This document shows, piece by piece, positions 56,770 through 64,000 of a DNA stretch of 64,000 nt. Position 1 is the first letter of the stretch; every line of letters starts with the position of its first letter. This DNA is from Amycolatopsis methanolica 239 (GTDB lineage Bacteria > Actinomycetota > Actinomycetes > Mycobacteriales > Pseudonocardiaceae). Made by a program: the position numbers and the translations under genes. The DNA lies in contig NZ_CP009110.1 in the NCBI RefSeq assembly GCF_000739085.1, forward strand, positions 1,426,001 through 1,490,000, given 5' to 3'. Under the pieces are notes generated by a model, which saw nothing but the letters and a program-made list of their open reading frames with translations, searched no databases and was not told the origin of the DNA.

Positions 56770-57579
56770 TCAGGGCCACTTCCGCAGCACGACCGACCAC
56801 GACGAGGCGTCGACGCGGAACTCGGGCACCGGGTTGCCCGCCTTCGCCATCGCCGAGCGGATCCGGAAGATGCCGCGGCCGAAGCGGTTGACGTAGCCCA
56901 GCGCCTTCATCGCACGCGCCAGGTTCGGGTTGCGGTAGTCGTGCACGCGGTCGAAGTTGTCCGGCCGGACCTGCCCGTACGGGCCGCCCGGGTTGGTCAC
57001 CTCGATGCGGTCGTCGAACCAGCTGATCCGCACCGGCGCGTGCGAGGTCTCGTAGTTGCGGTGCATCACCGCGTTCATGCACGTCTCCCGCAGGGCCTCC
57101 AGCGGGTAGTCCGGCAGCTGCTCCTCGCGGAAGCCCTCGCCGTCGGCCAGCCGCGTCCGCAGGTGGCCGCTGAGCAGCGCGCTCAGCCGCACCGCGGTCT
57201 CCACCAGGTTGCCGCGCAGTTCCTGCTGGTCGGCGACCGGCGCGTCCGGGTCGAGGCCCTGGTAGCGGACGAACTGGACGTAGGCGCCGGGCACGTGCGC
57301 GCTCGGGTCGCGTCCGATCGTCAGCACCCCGAGCGCGGTCGGCACGCCGCCCGGCGTCGTCAGCCGCAGCCACGCGAGGTCCTTCTCGACCGGACGGGAA
57401 TTTTCCTCCAGTGCCTCGCTCGCCACGAACGACGGCAGGTAGGTGGTGCGGAACAGGCGCACGTCCAGGTCGGCCTCGGTCGCGGTCGCCACCGGTCTGC
57501 TGTCGAAGGGCACCGCGGCGAAGCGGCGGAGGTCGGGCTGGATGTGCTGGTCGTCCCGGACGCTCGTAGCCGTGTGCAC
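56770..57579 (-). CDS. ATP-binding protein with HATPase_c_4 (RecG-like/AlbA-associated) domain, N-terminally short
   Basis: The 269-aa protein matches the C-terminal part of AlbA_2/HATPase_c_4 proteins: LDVRLFRTTYLPSFV, GVLTIGRDPSAHVPGAYVQF, ALRETCMNAVMHRNYE (Bergerat-type N box) and NPGGPYGQ with GRGIFRI. The usual N-terminal AlbA_2 (Schlafen-like) domain is not present. GTG 57579 has GGGGAG eight bases upstream; longer frames look non-coding. It lies upstream of and in line with the methyltransferase. Its role here is unknown. Confidence 0.7.
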   Translation of the reverse strand: MHTATSVRDDQHIQPDLRRFAAVPFDSRPVATATEADLDVRLFRTTYLPSFVASEALEENSRPVEKDLAWLRLTTPGGVPTALGVLTIGRDPSAHVPGAYVQFVRYQGLDPDAPVADQQELRGNLVETAVRLSALLSGHLRTRLADGEGFREEQLPDYPLEALRETCMNAVMHRNYETSHAPVRISWFDDRIEVTNPGGPYGQVRPDNFDRVHDYRNPNLARAMKALGYVNRFGRGIFRIRSAMAKAGNPVPEFRVDASSWSVVLRKWP

Positions 57580-57721
57580 CGTGACGGCTCCCCTCAGTAG
57601 CAGCAGTGCGAGCTGAGGCGTAACCCTATCGGGTGAGCAAGCTACTCCGTTACGGTTCCGGCGGAAACGATCCAACAACTTCCGGCTGTCACGTTCCGGA
57701 CGGCTGCGCAGTCCTCATGGC

Positions 57722-58150
57722 ATGCGACTCGGAATTCTCACACTGCTCGCGCTGACCGGCCTCGTGGTGGGCTTCTGGGCAGCGGTCCTGCCGGAGAGCT
57801 TCTACGGCGACTTCCCGGTGATCCGGCCGATCTGGATCTCGCTCGACGGCCCCTACAACGAGCACCTGATCCGCGACGTGGGCTCGATGTTTCTGGCACT
57901 CGGCGCGGTGACGATCGGGGCGATCGTCGTGCGGACTCCGACCGCCGCGCGCCTGGCCGGTGTCGCGTGGCTGGTCTTCTCGGTGCCGCACGCGATCTAC
58001 CACCTGACGCACCTGCACGTGTTCCAGCCGCTGGACCAGGTGATCAACGCGGTCGCGCTGCCCGGGCTGGCCCTGCTCGCGCTGGCGGTCGTGGTGTGGC
58101 CGGGGAAGGTCAGTACGGCCGGCGACCGTGCCCGCTCACGCGTGCCTTGA
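57722..58150 (+). CDS. Small integral membrane protein of unknown function
   Basis: The 142-aa protein has four predicted membrane helices, with the conserved-looking LPESFYGDFPVIRPIW, LIRDVGSMFLALGA and SVPHAIYHLTHLH. The two His-rich segments could bind metal, but I know no role. The final 41 bp overlap the convergent small gene at 58110-58280. Confidence 0.7.
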   Translation: MRLGILTLLALTGLVVGFWAAVLPESFYGDFPVIRPIWISLDGPYNEHLIRDVGSMFLALGAVTIGAIVVRTPTAARLAGVAWLVFSVPHAIYHLTHLHVFQPLDQVINAVALPGLALLALAVVVWPGKVSTAGDRARSRVP

Positions 58151-58280
58151 GCTTGGCGATGGCCGACTTGGCCTGCGCGCGGCGGCGGGGGTCGTTGGCG
58201 AACTGCTGCGCCTGCCGGATGGCGCGCTTGCCCTGCGGGGAGTTGGCGAATCGGGCGATCTTGTTGAACAGCGAAGCCAT
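58110..58280 (-). CDS. Small basic protein, 56 aa
   Basis: The frame reads MASLFNKIARFANSPQGKR, then QAQQFANDPRRRAQAKSAIA, ending in a basic tail. It is helical and strongly positive. A GGAGG sits six bases before the ATG at 58280, and codons have the GC-rich third position typical of genes here. I recognise it as a small actinobacterial hypothetical type without known function. It overlaps the 3' end of the convergent membrane gene. Confidence 0.7.
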   Translation of the reverse strand: MASLFNKIARFANSPQGKRAIRQAQQFANDPRRRAQAKSAIAKLKARVSGHGRRPY

Positions 58281-58351
58281 GTCCGTCCTCCGGGGCGGTA
58301 TGCCGGTTTCGTCACCGTGTCAACGGACGGGTTACCCCGCTGGTTCCACGG

Positions 58352-59194
58352 CTACCCGGGCGAGACCGTGATGCTCAGCGCACCGGGGCCGACGTGTGCG
58401 CCGATCACCGTGCTGGCCTCGACGATGCTCAGCTCGGTCACGTTCGGGATTCGGTCGCGCAGCTGCTGTACCAGCATCAGCTCGCGCTCGCTGGGGCGGA
58501 AGCAGGAGATCGCCAGGTCGGTGGGCATATTGCCGGCCCGTGCGGCGGCCAGGTCGACGAGCTTCGCGAGCGCCCGCCTGCTGCCGGCGGCCCGCGTGAG
58601 CGGGGCCACCTCGCCCTCGCGCACGGTGAGCAGCGGCTTGATCGACAGCGCGGTGCCCAGCAGCGCGGCCGCGCTGCCGATCCGGCCGCCGCGGCGCAGG
58701 TACTCCAGCGTGTCCACGTAGAGCAGTTCGCTGCTGGTGGCGAACCGCCGTTGCGCCGCCTCGATCACCCGCTCGACCCGTCCGCCCGCCGCGGCGGCCC
58801 TGGCCGCGGACAGCACGGCGAAGCCGAGGCTCATCCCGGTCGTGCCGCTGTCCAGCGGGTACACCGGGATCTGCACCTGCCGCGCCGCCTCGCGCGCGGA
58901 CGCCAGCGTCGCCGACATGCGCTCGGAGATGTGCAGGCTCACGATCGCGCTCGCGCCCGCCGCGGCGGCGTCCTGGTAGGCCCAGAAGAAGGCGCCGGGA
59001 TCCGGCGGGTTTGTGCTCACCCGCTGCCCGGACTTCAGCGCCTCGGTCAGCTCGCCGCGGTCGAACCGGTTCTCCTCGTCGACCTGGTCGCCCACCTGCA
59101 GCTGCAGCTGGATGACCGTGATGTCCCATTGCTTGCGCAGTTGCTCCGGCAGGGAGGCGGTCGAGTCGGTCACTACGGCGACGTGGTTGGGCAC
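58352..59194 (-). CDS. DegV family fatty-acid-binding protein
   Basis: The 280-aa protein starts VAVVTDSTASLPEQL, has the DegV lipid-site motifs STNPPDPGAFFWAYQ and SLHISERMSATL, LDSGTTGMSLGFAV and LEYLRRGGRIG. Homologs (FakB) present fatty acids to a kinase for phospholipid synthesis. GTG at 59194 has TAACCT eight bases upstream. No FakA kinase gene is adjacent. Confidence 0.9.
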   Translation of the reverse strand: MPNHVAVVTDSTASLPEQLRKQWDITVIQLQLQVGDQVDEENRFDRGELTEALKSGQRVSTNPPDPGAFFWAYQDAAAAGASAIVSLHISERMSATLASAREAARQVQIPVYPLDSGTTGMSLGFAVLSAARAAAAGGRVERVIEAAQRRFATSSELLYVDTLEYLRRGGRIGSAAALLGTALSIKPLLTVREGEVAPLTRAAGSRRALAKLVDLAAARAGNMPTDLAISCFRPSERELMLVQQLRDRIPNVTELSIVEASTVIGAHVGPGALSITVSPG

Positions 59195-59407
59195 GGGAAG
59201 TCAGGTTAGACCGAACGCACCATCGGGGGTAACCCGTCCGCGCAAGCGTCCACTCGGAGTAGCCTGGGCGCATCGGAGATAAAGCTGAACGATCGTCCCG
59301 ATAAATCGGGATTCCGGGTGAATGCCGTCACCTCGGGGCGCGTCGGGGCTGAAATCTCCCTACGCTACCGACCAGTAAGGCTGGTTCAGGGAGGTCGAAG
59401 GGGACCA

Positions 59408-60193
59408 ATGACGAACATTGTTGTCCTGGTCAAGCAGGTGCCGGACACCTATTCGGAGCGCAAGCTCTCCGATGGTGACCACACGCTCGACCGCGAGTCC
59501 GCCGACGCCGTTCTCGACGAGATCAACGAGAAGGCGGTCGAAGAAGCGCTGAAGATCAAGGAAGCCGGCGAGGGCGAGGTCACCGTGATCTCGGTGGGCC
59601 CGGAGCGCGCGACCGACGCCATCCGCAAGGCCCTCTCGATGGGCGCGGACAAGGCCATCCACGTCTCGGACGAGGCCCTGCACGGCTCCGACGCCGTGGC
59701 CACCGCCAAGGTGCTCGCCGCCGCCGTCGGCAAGGTCGAGGGCTTCGACCTGGTCATCGCGGGCAACGAGGCTTCGGACGGCCGCGCCGGCGCCGTTCCC
59801 GCGATGCTGGCCGAGCTCCTCGGGCTGCCGCAGCTGACCCAGGTCCGGTCGCTGACCGTCGAGGGCACCACCGTCAAGGCCGACCGGGAGACCGACGACG
59901 GCCTGACCCACCTCGAGGCGAGCCTGCCCGCGCTGGTGAGCGTCACCGAGAAGATCAACGAGCCGCGTTACCCGTCCTTCAAGGGCATCATGGCCGCGAA
60001 GAAGAAGCCGGTGGAGACGCTGACGATCGCCGACCTGGGCGTCGACGCGGGCGCCGTCGGCCTCGGCAGCGCGCTGTCCACTGTGGTCGAAGCGGCCCCG
60101 AAGCCCCCGCGCACCGCGGGTGAGCGCGTCGAGGACGAGGGTGACGGCGGCAGCAAGATCGCCGAGTACCTGGTCGGCCAGAAGATCATCTGA
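59408..60193 (+). CDS. fixA: Electron transfer flavoprotein subunit beta
   Basis: The 261-aa protein (EtfB/FixA) starts NIVVLVKQVPDTYSERKLSD and binds AMP through VIAGNEASDGRAG. With FixB it carries electrons from acyl-CoA dehydrogenases to the quinone pool. It matches Rv3029c; fixB follows after 18 bp with its own ribosome site. ATG at 59408 has AAGGGGA upstream. Confidence 0.95.
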   Translation: MTNIVVLVKQVPDTYSERKLSDGDHTLDRESADAVLDEINEKAVEEALKIKEAGEGEVTVISVGPERATDAIRKALSMGADKAIHVSDEALHGSDAVATAKVLAAAVGKVEGFDLVIAGNEASDGRAGAVPAMLAELLGLPQLTQVRSLTVEGTTVKADRETDDGLTHLEASLPALVSVTEKINEPRYPSFKGIMAAKKKPVETLTIADLGVDAGAVGLGSALSTVVEAAPKPPRTAGERVEDEGDGGSKIAEYLVGQKII

Positions 60194-60211
60194 GGCAGGA
60201 GCAACGGAGCA

Positions 60212-61168
60212 ATGGCTGAAGTTCTGGTTCTCGTCGACCACCTCAACGGCGAGCTGAAGAAGACCACGTTCGAAGCGCTGACCGCCGCGCGCGAGCTGGG
60301 CGAGCCGTCGGCCGTCGTCGTCGGCGCCCCGGGCACCGCCGGCAAGTTCAAGGAGCAGCTGGGCGCCTACGGCGCGCAGAAGGTGTACGTGGCCGAGTCC
60401 GAGGACGCCGCGAACTACCTGGTGACCCCGAAGGTCGACGCTCTGGCCAAGCTGGTCGAGCAGGCCTCCCCGGCGGCGGTGATCGTCACCGCGTCCGCCG
60501 AGGGCAAGGAGGTATCCGGCCGTCTGGCGATCCGCGTCGGCGGCGGCCTGATCTACGACGCCGTGGGTGTCAACTCCGACGGCACCGTGGAGCAGTCCAT
60601 TTTCGGTGGCGCGTACTCGGTGAAGTCCAAGGCCCAGGGCCTGCCGATCATCTCGGTGCGCCCGGGTGCGGTCGAGGCTTCGCAGGCCGAGGGTGCGGCG
60701 GCCGAGGAGTCCGTCGAGCTGCCCGCGGTCGACGCCGCCAAGTCCGCGAAGATCACCGGTGTCGAGCCGGTCGTCGGCGGTGACCGCCCCGAGCTGACCG
60801 AGGCCACGATTGTGGTGTCCGGTGGCCGCGGTGTCGGTTCGGCCGAGAAGTTCGAGGTCGTGGAGAAGCTGGCCGACTCGCTCGGCGCGGCTGTCGGCGC
60901 GTCGCGTGCCGCGGTCGACTCTGGCTACTACCCGGCGCAGTTCCAGGTGGGGCAGACCGGTAAGACGGTGTCGCCGCAGCTGTACGTCGCGCTCGGCATT
61001 TCCGGTGCGATCCAGCACCGCGCCGGCATGCAGACCTCGAAGACCATCGTCGCGGTCAACAAGGACCCGGAGGCGCCGATCTTCGAGATCGCCGACTTCG
61101 GTGTGGTCGGCGACCTGTTCAACGTCGCGCCGCAGCTGACCGAAGAGGTCACCAAGCGCAAGGGCTGA
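60212..61168 (+). CDS. fixB: Electron transfer flavoprotein subunit alpha
   Basis: The 318-aa protein (EtfA/FixB) has an N-terminal AMP/ETF domain and a C-terminal FAD domain: [75 protein letters not shown] and FGVVGDLF. All FAD-contact segments are present. It matches Rv3028c. A terminator hairpin follows after 18 bp. Confidence 0.96.
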   Translation: MAEVLVLVDHLNGELKKTTFEALTAARELGEPSAVVVGAPGTAGKFKEQLGAYGAQKVYVAESEDAANYLVTPKVDALAKLVEQASPAAVIVTASAEGKEVSGRLAIRVGGGLIYDAVGVNSDGTVEQSIFGGAYSVKSKAQGLPIISVRPGAVEASQAEGAAAEESVELPAVDAAKSAKITGVEPVVGGDRPELTEATIVVSGGRGVGSAEKFEVVEKLADSLGAAVGASRAAVDSGYYPAQFQVGQTGKTVSPQLYVALGISGAIQHRAGMQTSKTIVAVNKDPEAPIFEIADFGVVGDLFNVAPQLTEEVTKRKG

Positions 61169-61186
61169 GGTTCGCCTGATGCCTCA

Positions 61187-61220
61187 CGGGCCACCGCCGG
61201 AATTCCCCGGCGGTGGCCCG
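61187..61220 (+). terminator. Hairpin after fixB
   Basis: CGGGCCACCGCCGG (61187-61200) pairs perfectly with CCGGCGGTGGCCCG (61207-61220) over a 6-base loop. No T-run follows. Confidence 0.75.
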
Positions 61221-61221
61221 T

Positions 61222-61599
61222 CGGCGTTTCCGGGCCTACCTCCCCCAGCGGACGCCTGGACCGCCGGGTGGCGCGTACGAGACGCACATGGGCCGCTGGA
61301 GCGCGCTCGTGGCGGAGCAGTTCCTGCGCCGCCTCGCCGTGCCGGGCGGGAAGCGCTGGCTGGACGTCGGCCGCGGGACCGCGGTGCTCACCGGGGCCAT
61401 CCGCCCGGCGCCACCGTCGCCGCCTAAGTGTGGGACTACGCGGACGGCACGGGGATGCTGTGAACCTTCTGGGACGCGGCCGTCGAGCTGAACCCGGCCG
61501 CCGCCGAGCTCGACGAGGGACGTCGGCGGAAGGTCCTCCGCGATCTGCTCCGCGCACGCCTGATCGGCATCGGACACATGCAGTCGACCGCGTGCCGCG
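61222..61599 (+). pseudogene. Remnant of a SAM-dependent methyltransferase gene
   Basis: One frame reads [21 protein letters not shown] and [19 protein letters not shown], the N-terminus and motif I of a class I methyltransferase in which the expected GCGTG is GRGTA. Soon after, another frame reads [11 protein letters not shown], an in-frame stop, then [19 protein letters not shown], a segment that normally lies over 80 residues further on. So the gene has a large internal deletion, a frame change and a stop. No product is expected. Confidence 0.75.
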
Positions 61600-62748
61600 T
61601 CAAGCCTTCCGCGGCCCGTTGAAGGCGTGCTCGCGCACCAGGCCGTCCACGCTGTCGCCGAAGACGCGGGCGTCGTGATCGGGCGCGCTGTCCTCCACGC
61701 GCCTGACGGGAGTGCTCGGCACCTGCTCGGCGCGCAGCCGCGGCACGGCGTAGGGGTGCTTGCCCCGGACCCACTGCACCAGCTGTTCGCGCACCAGGCA
61801 GCGCAGGTCCCACAGCGTGCCGGCGTCCACCGCGCTCACCAGGGCCCGCACCCGTACCAGGGTGTGCGTCGCGTCGGTCACCTGCAGCACGCTCACCCGG
61901 CCGTCCCACAGGTCGGTCGACTCCAGGATCCGCCGCAGCTCGTCGCGCATCTCGTCGACCGGCAACGTCCAGTCGACGTCCAGCTCCACCGTTCCGAGCA
62001 GCGCGGCGTCGCGGCGGGTCCAGTTCTCGAACGGTTGGGACATGAACTGCGCGGTCGGGATGACCAGCCGCCGGTCGTCCCACAGGTGCACCACCAGGTA
62101 GGTCAGCGTGATGTCCTCGACGCGGCCCCACTCGTTCTCCACGATCACGACGTCGTCCAGCCGGATGGCGTCGCTGAACGCGATCTGCAGCCCGGCGAAC
62201 ACGTTGCCCAGCAGCGACTGCGCGGCCAGCGCGGCGATCGCGCCGATGACACCGGCGGAGGCCAGCAGGCTGGTGCCCGCCGTGCGCAGCCCGGGGAACG
62301 TCATCAGCATCGCACCGAGCGCGATCACCGCGATCGCGGCGACGATCACCCGCCGCACCAGCCGGATCTGCGTCTGCATGCGCCGCGCGTGCCGGTTGTC
62401 GGCGACGTCGACGCGCCACCGGCCGAGCATCGTCTGCTCGATCGCGGTCAGCACGCCGGCGAGCAGCCACGCGCCGGTGCCGATCAGCGCCAGCGTCAGC
62501 ACGTGCGAGGTGACGTTGCGCCAGGACCCGGTGGGCAACGCGACGAGCACGGTGATGCGCAGGACCACCATCGCGCCGAACCACCGCAGCGGCGCGTGGA
62601 TGTGCTCGGCGAGCTCGCCGAGCACGGTCGCGCGCTGACCGAGCCGTCGCAGGACCCGCCGCAGCACGTACTCCACGGCCAGGAACAGGCCGAACACCAC
62701 GGCCGCCACGCCGAGAGCCACCACGATCCGCAACCAGCTGCCGGACAT
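61600..62748 (-). CDS. Mechanosensitive ion channel family protein (MscS-type)
   Basis: The 382-aa protein has about four membrane helices, the pore-helix region SLLASAGVIGAIAALAAQSL followed by the MscS beta domain LGNVFAGLQIAFSDAIRLDD and VENEWGRVEDITLTY, and a cytoplasmic tail. It would release osmolytes under hypo-osmotic stress. ATG 62748 has GGAAG eight bases upstream; GTG 62757 is an alternative start. Confidence 0.87.
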   Translation of the reverse strand: MSGSWLRIVVALGVAAVVFGLFLAVEYVLRRVLRRLGQRATVLGELAEHIHAPLRWFGAMVVLRITVLVALPTGSWRNVTSHVLTLALIGTGAWLLAGVLTAIEQTMLGRWRVDVADNRHARRMQTQIRLVRRVIVAAIAVIALGAMLMTFPGLRTAGTSLLASAGVIGAIAALAAQSLLGNVFAGLQIAFSDAIRLDDVVIVENEWGRVEDITLTYLVVHLWDDRRLVIPTAQFMSQPFENWTRRDAALLGTVELDVDWTLPVDEMRDELRRILESTDLWDGRVSVLQVTDATHTLVRVRALVSAVDAGTLWDLRCLVREQLVQWVRGKHPYAVPRLRAEQVPSTPVRRVEDSAPDHDARVFGDSVDGLVREHAFNGPRKA

Positions 62749-62936
62749 CCCTCTCACTTCCGGTCGGCACCACGTCCCGTGGGGTCATACCCCGAGCGTG
62801 TCGATCTCATGACTTGAGCCTGATCACGCGCGGCTTCCTGAGAGAACCCTGAGAACCCGCGGTTCATCCAACGTGCACGAGGTGGTCACGCGATGAACCT
62901 CCTGGCGGTTTCCTTCCCGCCGGTACACCTACAGGC

Positions 62937-63716
62937 ATGACGCGGTCCCAGTTGCTCGTCAGCACCGACAGCCAGGACGGCCAGCTGCCAGATGGCGCTG
63001 CCCGCTACTCCCTCCTCGTCGCCTACGACAACGACGAAGTGGTTGCCGCCCAACGGCTCCGCTACCAGGTCTTCGCCGAGGAGATGGGGGCCACCCTGCA
63101 CTCCGCGCCCGGCGTGGACGCTGACCGGTTCGACGAGTTCTGCGACCACCTCGTGGTGCGCGACGACAACACCGGCGAGATCGTCGGCACCTACCGGATG
63201 CTCCCGCCGGGACGCGCCGAGCGGGCCGGCGGACTGTACGCGGAAACCGAGTTCGACCTGTCCAACCTCGCCGGCCTGCGCGGCTCCCTGGTCGAGACCG
63301 GCCGCTCCTGCGTGCACCCCGACCACCGCACCGGCGCCGTGGTGAGCCTGGTGTGGGCCGGGATCGGGCGGTACATGCTGCTCTCCGGCCACCGCTACCT
63401 CGGCGGCTGCGCTTCGGTCCCGCTCACCGACGGCGGTTCCTATGCCGCGGGCGTGTGGGATCTCCTCCGCGCCAAGCACTACGCGCCCGAGTCTCAGCGC
63501 GTGACGCCGTTGAAACCATGGCAGGACGCGGACATCGCCCGCCCGGCCCGTGCGTTGCTGCCGCCGCTGATCAAGGGCTACACCCGCCTCGGCGCGAAGG
63601 TGTGCGGCCCGCCGGCGCACGACCCGGACTTCGCCGTCGCCGACTTCTTCACCCTGCTCGACCTGCAGCAGATGGACGAGCGCTACCTCAAGTTCTTCCT
63701 CGGGAACCAGGCATGA
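62937..63716 (+). CDS. GNAT-fold N-acyltransferase, OlsB-like (Rv3027c-like)
   Basis: The 259-aa protein has the acyltransferase pattern RLRYQVFAEEMGA, VVRDDNTGEIVGTYRML, ETGRSCVHPDHRTGAVVSLV and LGGCASVPLTDGG. OlsB makes lyso-ornithine lipid using acyl-ACP; here the acceptor is unproven. Coupled to a PlsC-type gene (ATGA overlap), it forms an OlsB/OlsA-like pair, as in Rv3027c-Rv3026c. Confidence 0.87.
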   Translation: MTRSQLLVSTDSQDGQLPDGAARYSLLVAYDNDEVVAAQRLRYQVFAEEMGATLHSAPGVDADRFDEFCDHLVVRDDNTGEIVGTYRMLPPGRAERAGGLYAETEFDLSNLAGLRGSLVETGRSCVHPDHRTGAVVSLVWAGIGRYMLLSGHRYLGGCASVPLTDGGSYAAGVWDLLRAKHYAPESQRVTPLKPWQDADIARPARALLPPLIKGYTRLGAKVCGPPAHDPDFAVADFFTLLDLQQMDERYLKFFLGNQA

Positions 63717-64000
63717 GCCACCCCTGGATGCCCGCTTCGCCGTGCGGCGACGGGTGCCTGACACCGGGCGCGCCATCGGTCGGCGGGGTGCGGCGGGCGC
63801 TGCGGTTCACCGCCGCTCTCGGCGTGGTGTTGCTGGCTTTCGGTGCCCTGCCTGCGATGTTCGTGCCGCGGTGCCGGGATTCGGTGGTGTGCCTGGTGTT
63901 CCGCGGCGTGCTGCGGGCGTTCGGCGTGCGGCTGGTGGTCCGGGGCGAGCCGCTGGACGGCGGGGGCCGCGGAGCGCTGGTGGTGAACAACCACATCTCG
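63713..64000 (+). CDS. Lysophospholipid acyltransferase (PlsC family), cut by the window end
   Basis: The first 96 codons are visible: a basic and polar start, a membrane helix (LRFTAALGVVLLAFGALPAM), then RAFGVRLVVRGEPLDG and VVNNHIS, the start of the catalytic NHxxxxD motif. It should acylate lysophosphatidate or lyso-ornithine lipid made with the upstream OlsB-like enzyme. It runs off the right edge. Confidence 0.88.
   Translation, partial: MSHPWMPASPCGDGCLTPGAPSVGGVRRALRFTAALGVVLLAFGALPAMFVPRCRDSVVCLVFRGVLRAFGVRLVVRGEPLDGGGRGALVVNNHIS

Overview
The window is a GC-rich (roughly 70 percent or more) chromosomal segment of an actinomycete, most likely a Pseudonocardiaceae member close to Amycolatopsis. 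That placement is inferred from gene content: a mycothiol-dependent isomerase-type enzyme, the CysO/CysM/Mec cysteine pathway, a RamB-type regulator beside the glyoxylate-shunt genes, a DprE2-like reductase, and two blocks whose gene order matches the mycobacterial Rv1331-Rv1341 and Rv3026c-Rv3032 regions. It reads as ordinary core and near-core chromosome. I see no prophage, insertion sequence, CRISPR array, rRNA or tRNA. Many genes appear to start leaderless, with TANNNT 6-8 nt before ATG or GTG, and many operons are coupled through ATGA, GTGA or TGATG overlaps.

Layout. 1-7.4 kb: phosphodiesterase-like protein, a 42-bp degenerate repeat array, a TetR/MFS efflux pair with three operator-like sites, small enzymes, and a phosphotransferase with a one-base frameshift. 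7.4-14.8 kb: cytochrome aa3 subunit I (ctaD), serB, peptidyl-tRNA hydrolase, OsmC, a 21-bp repeat array, a DinG-type helicase and a secreted protein. 14.8-17.4 kb: a coupled pncB-pncA-aldolase operon. 17.4-27.7 kb: clpS, DUF2017, P1 peptidase, then a second diverged ClpS-like/DUF2017-like pair, then mec-cysO-cysM, globin, rhomboid, murI, metallo-beta-lactamase-fold protein, rph and rdgB; a frameshifted membrane gene lies within this block. 27.7-32.2 kb: 5-oxoprolinase genes pxpA, pxpB and pxpC with an MHS-type transporter and a divergent GntR regulator. 32.2-44.5 kb: a 21-bp inverted repeat array, bcp, envelope proteins, DprE2-like reductase, a MarR-controlled DrrAB-type ABC exporter, a WYL regulator with a VOC protein, and a nucleoside hydrolase divergent from an acyltransferase.

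44.5-50.1 kb: ramB divergent from aceA-aceB, and a secreted trypsin-like protease. 50.1-54.2 kb: a TetR/DUF1348 pair with twin palindromic operators, and a GNAT enzyme. 52.8-64 kb: a locus matching the mycobacterial methylglucose lipopolysaccharide region (glycosyltransferase, GH57 branching enzyme, methyltransferase), then DegV, fixA-fixB (etfBA), an MscS channel, an OlsB-like acyltransferase and a PlsC-type acyltransferase cut by the window end.

Most notable are: (1) the second ClpS-like/DUF2017-like pair inserted between the P1 peptidase and the JAMM protease Mec, with the N-degron pocket residues changed; (2) a CysO whose C-terminal GG is masked by Ala-Arg next to that JAMM protease; (3) three tandem arrays with periods of 21 or 42 bp (about 2 or 4 helical turns), each between convergent genes, one of them apparently copied from the 3' end of the adjacent gene; (4) a divergent pair of leaderless promoters in which each -10 box overlaps the start codon of the opposite gene.
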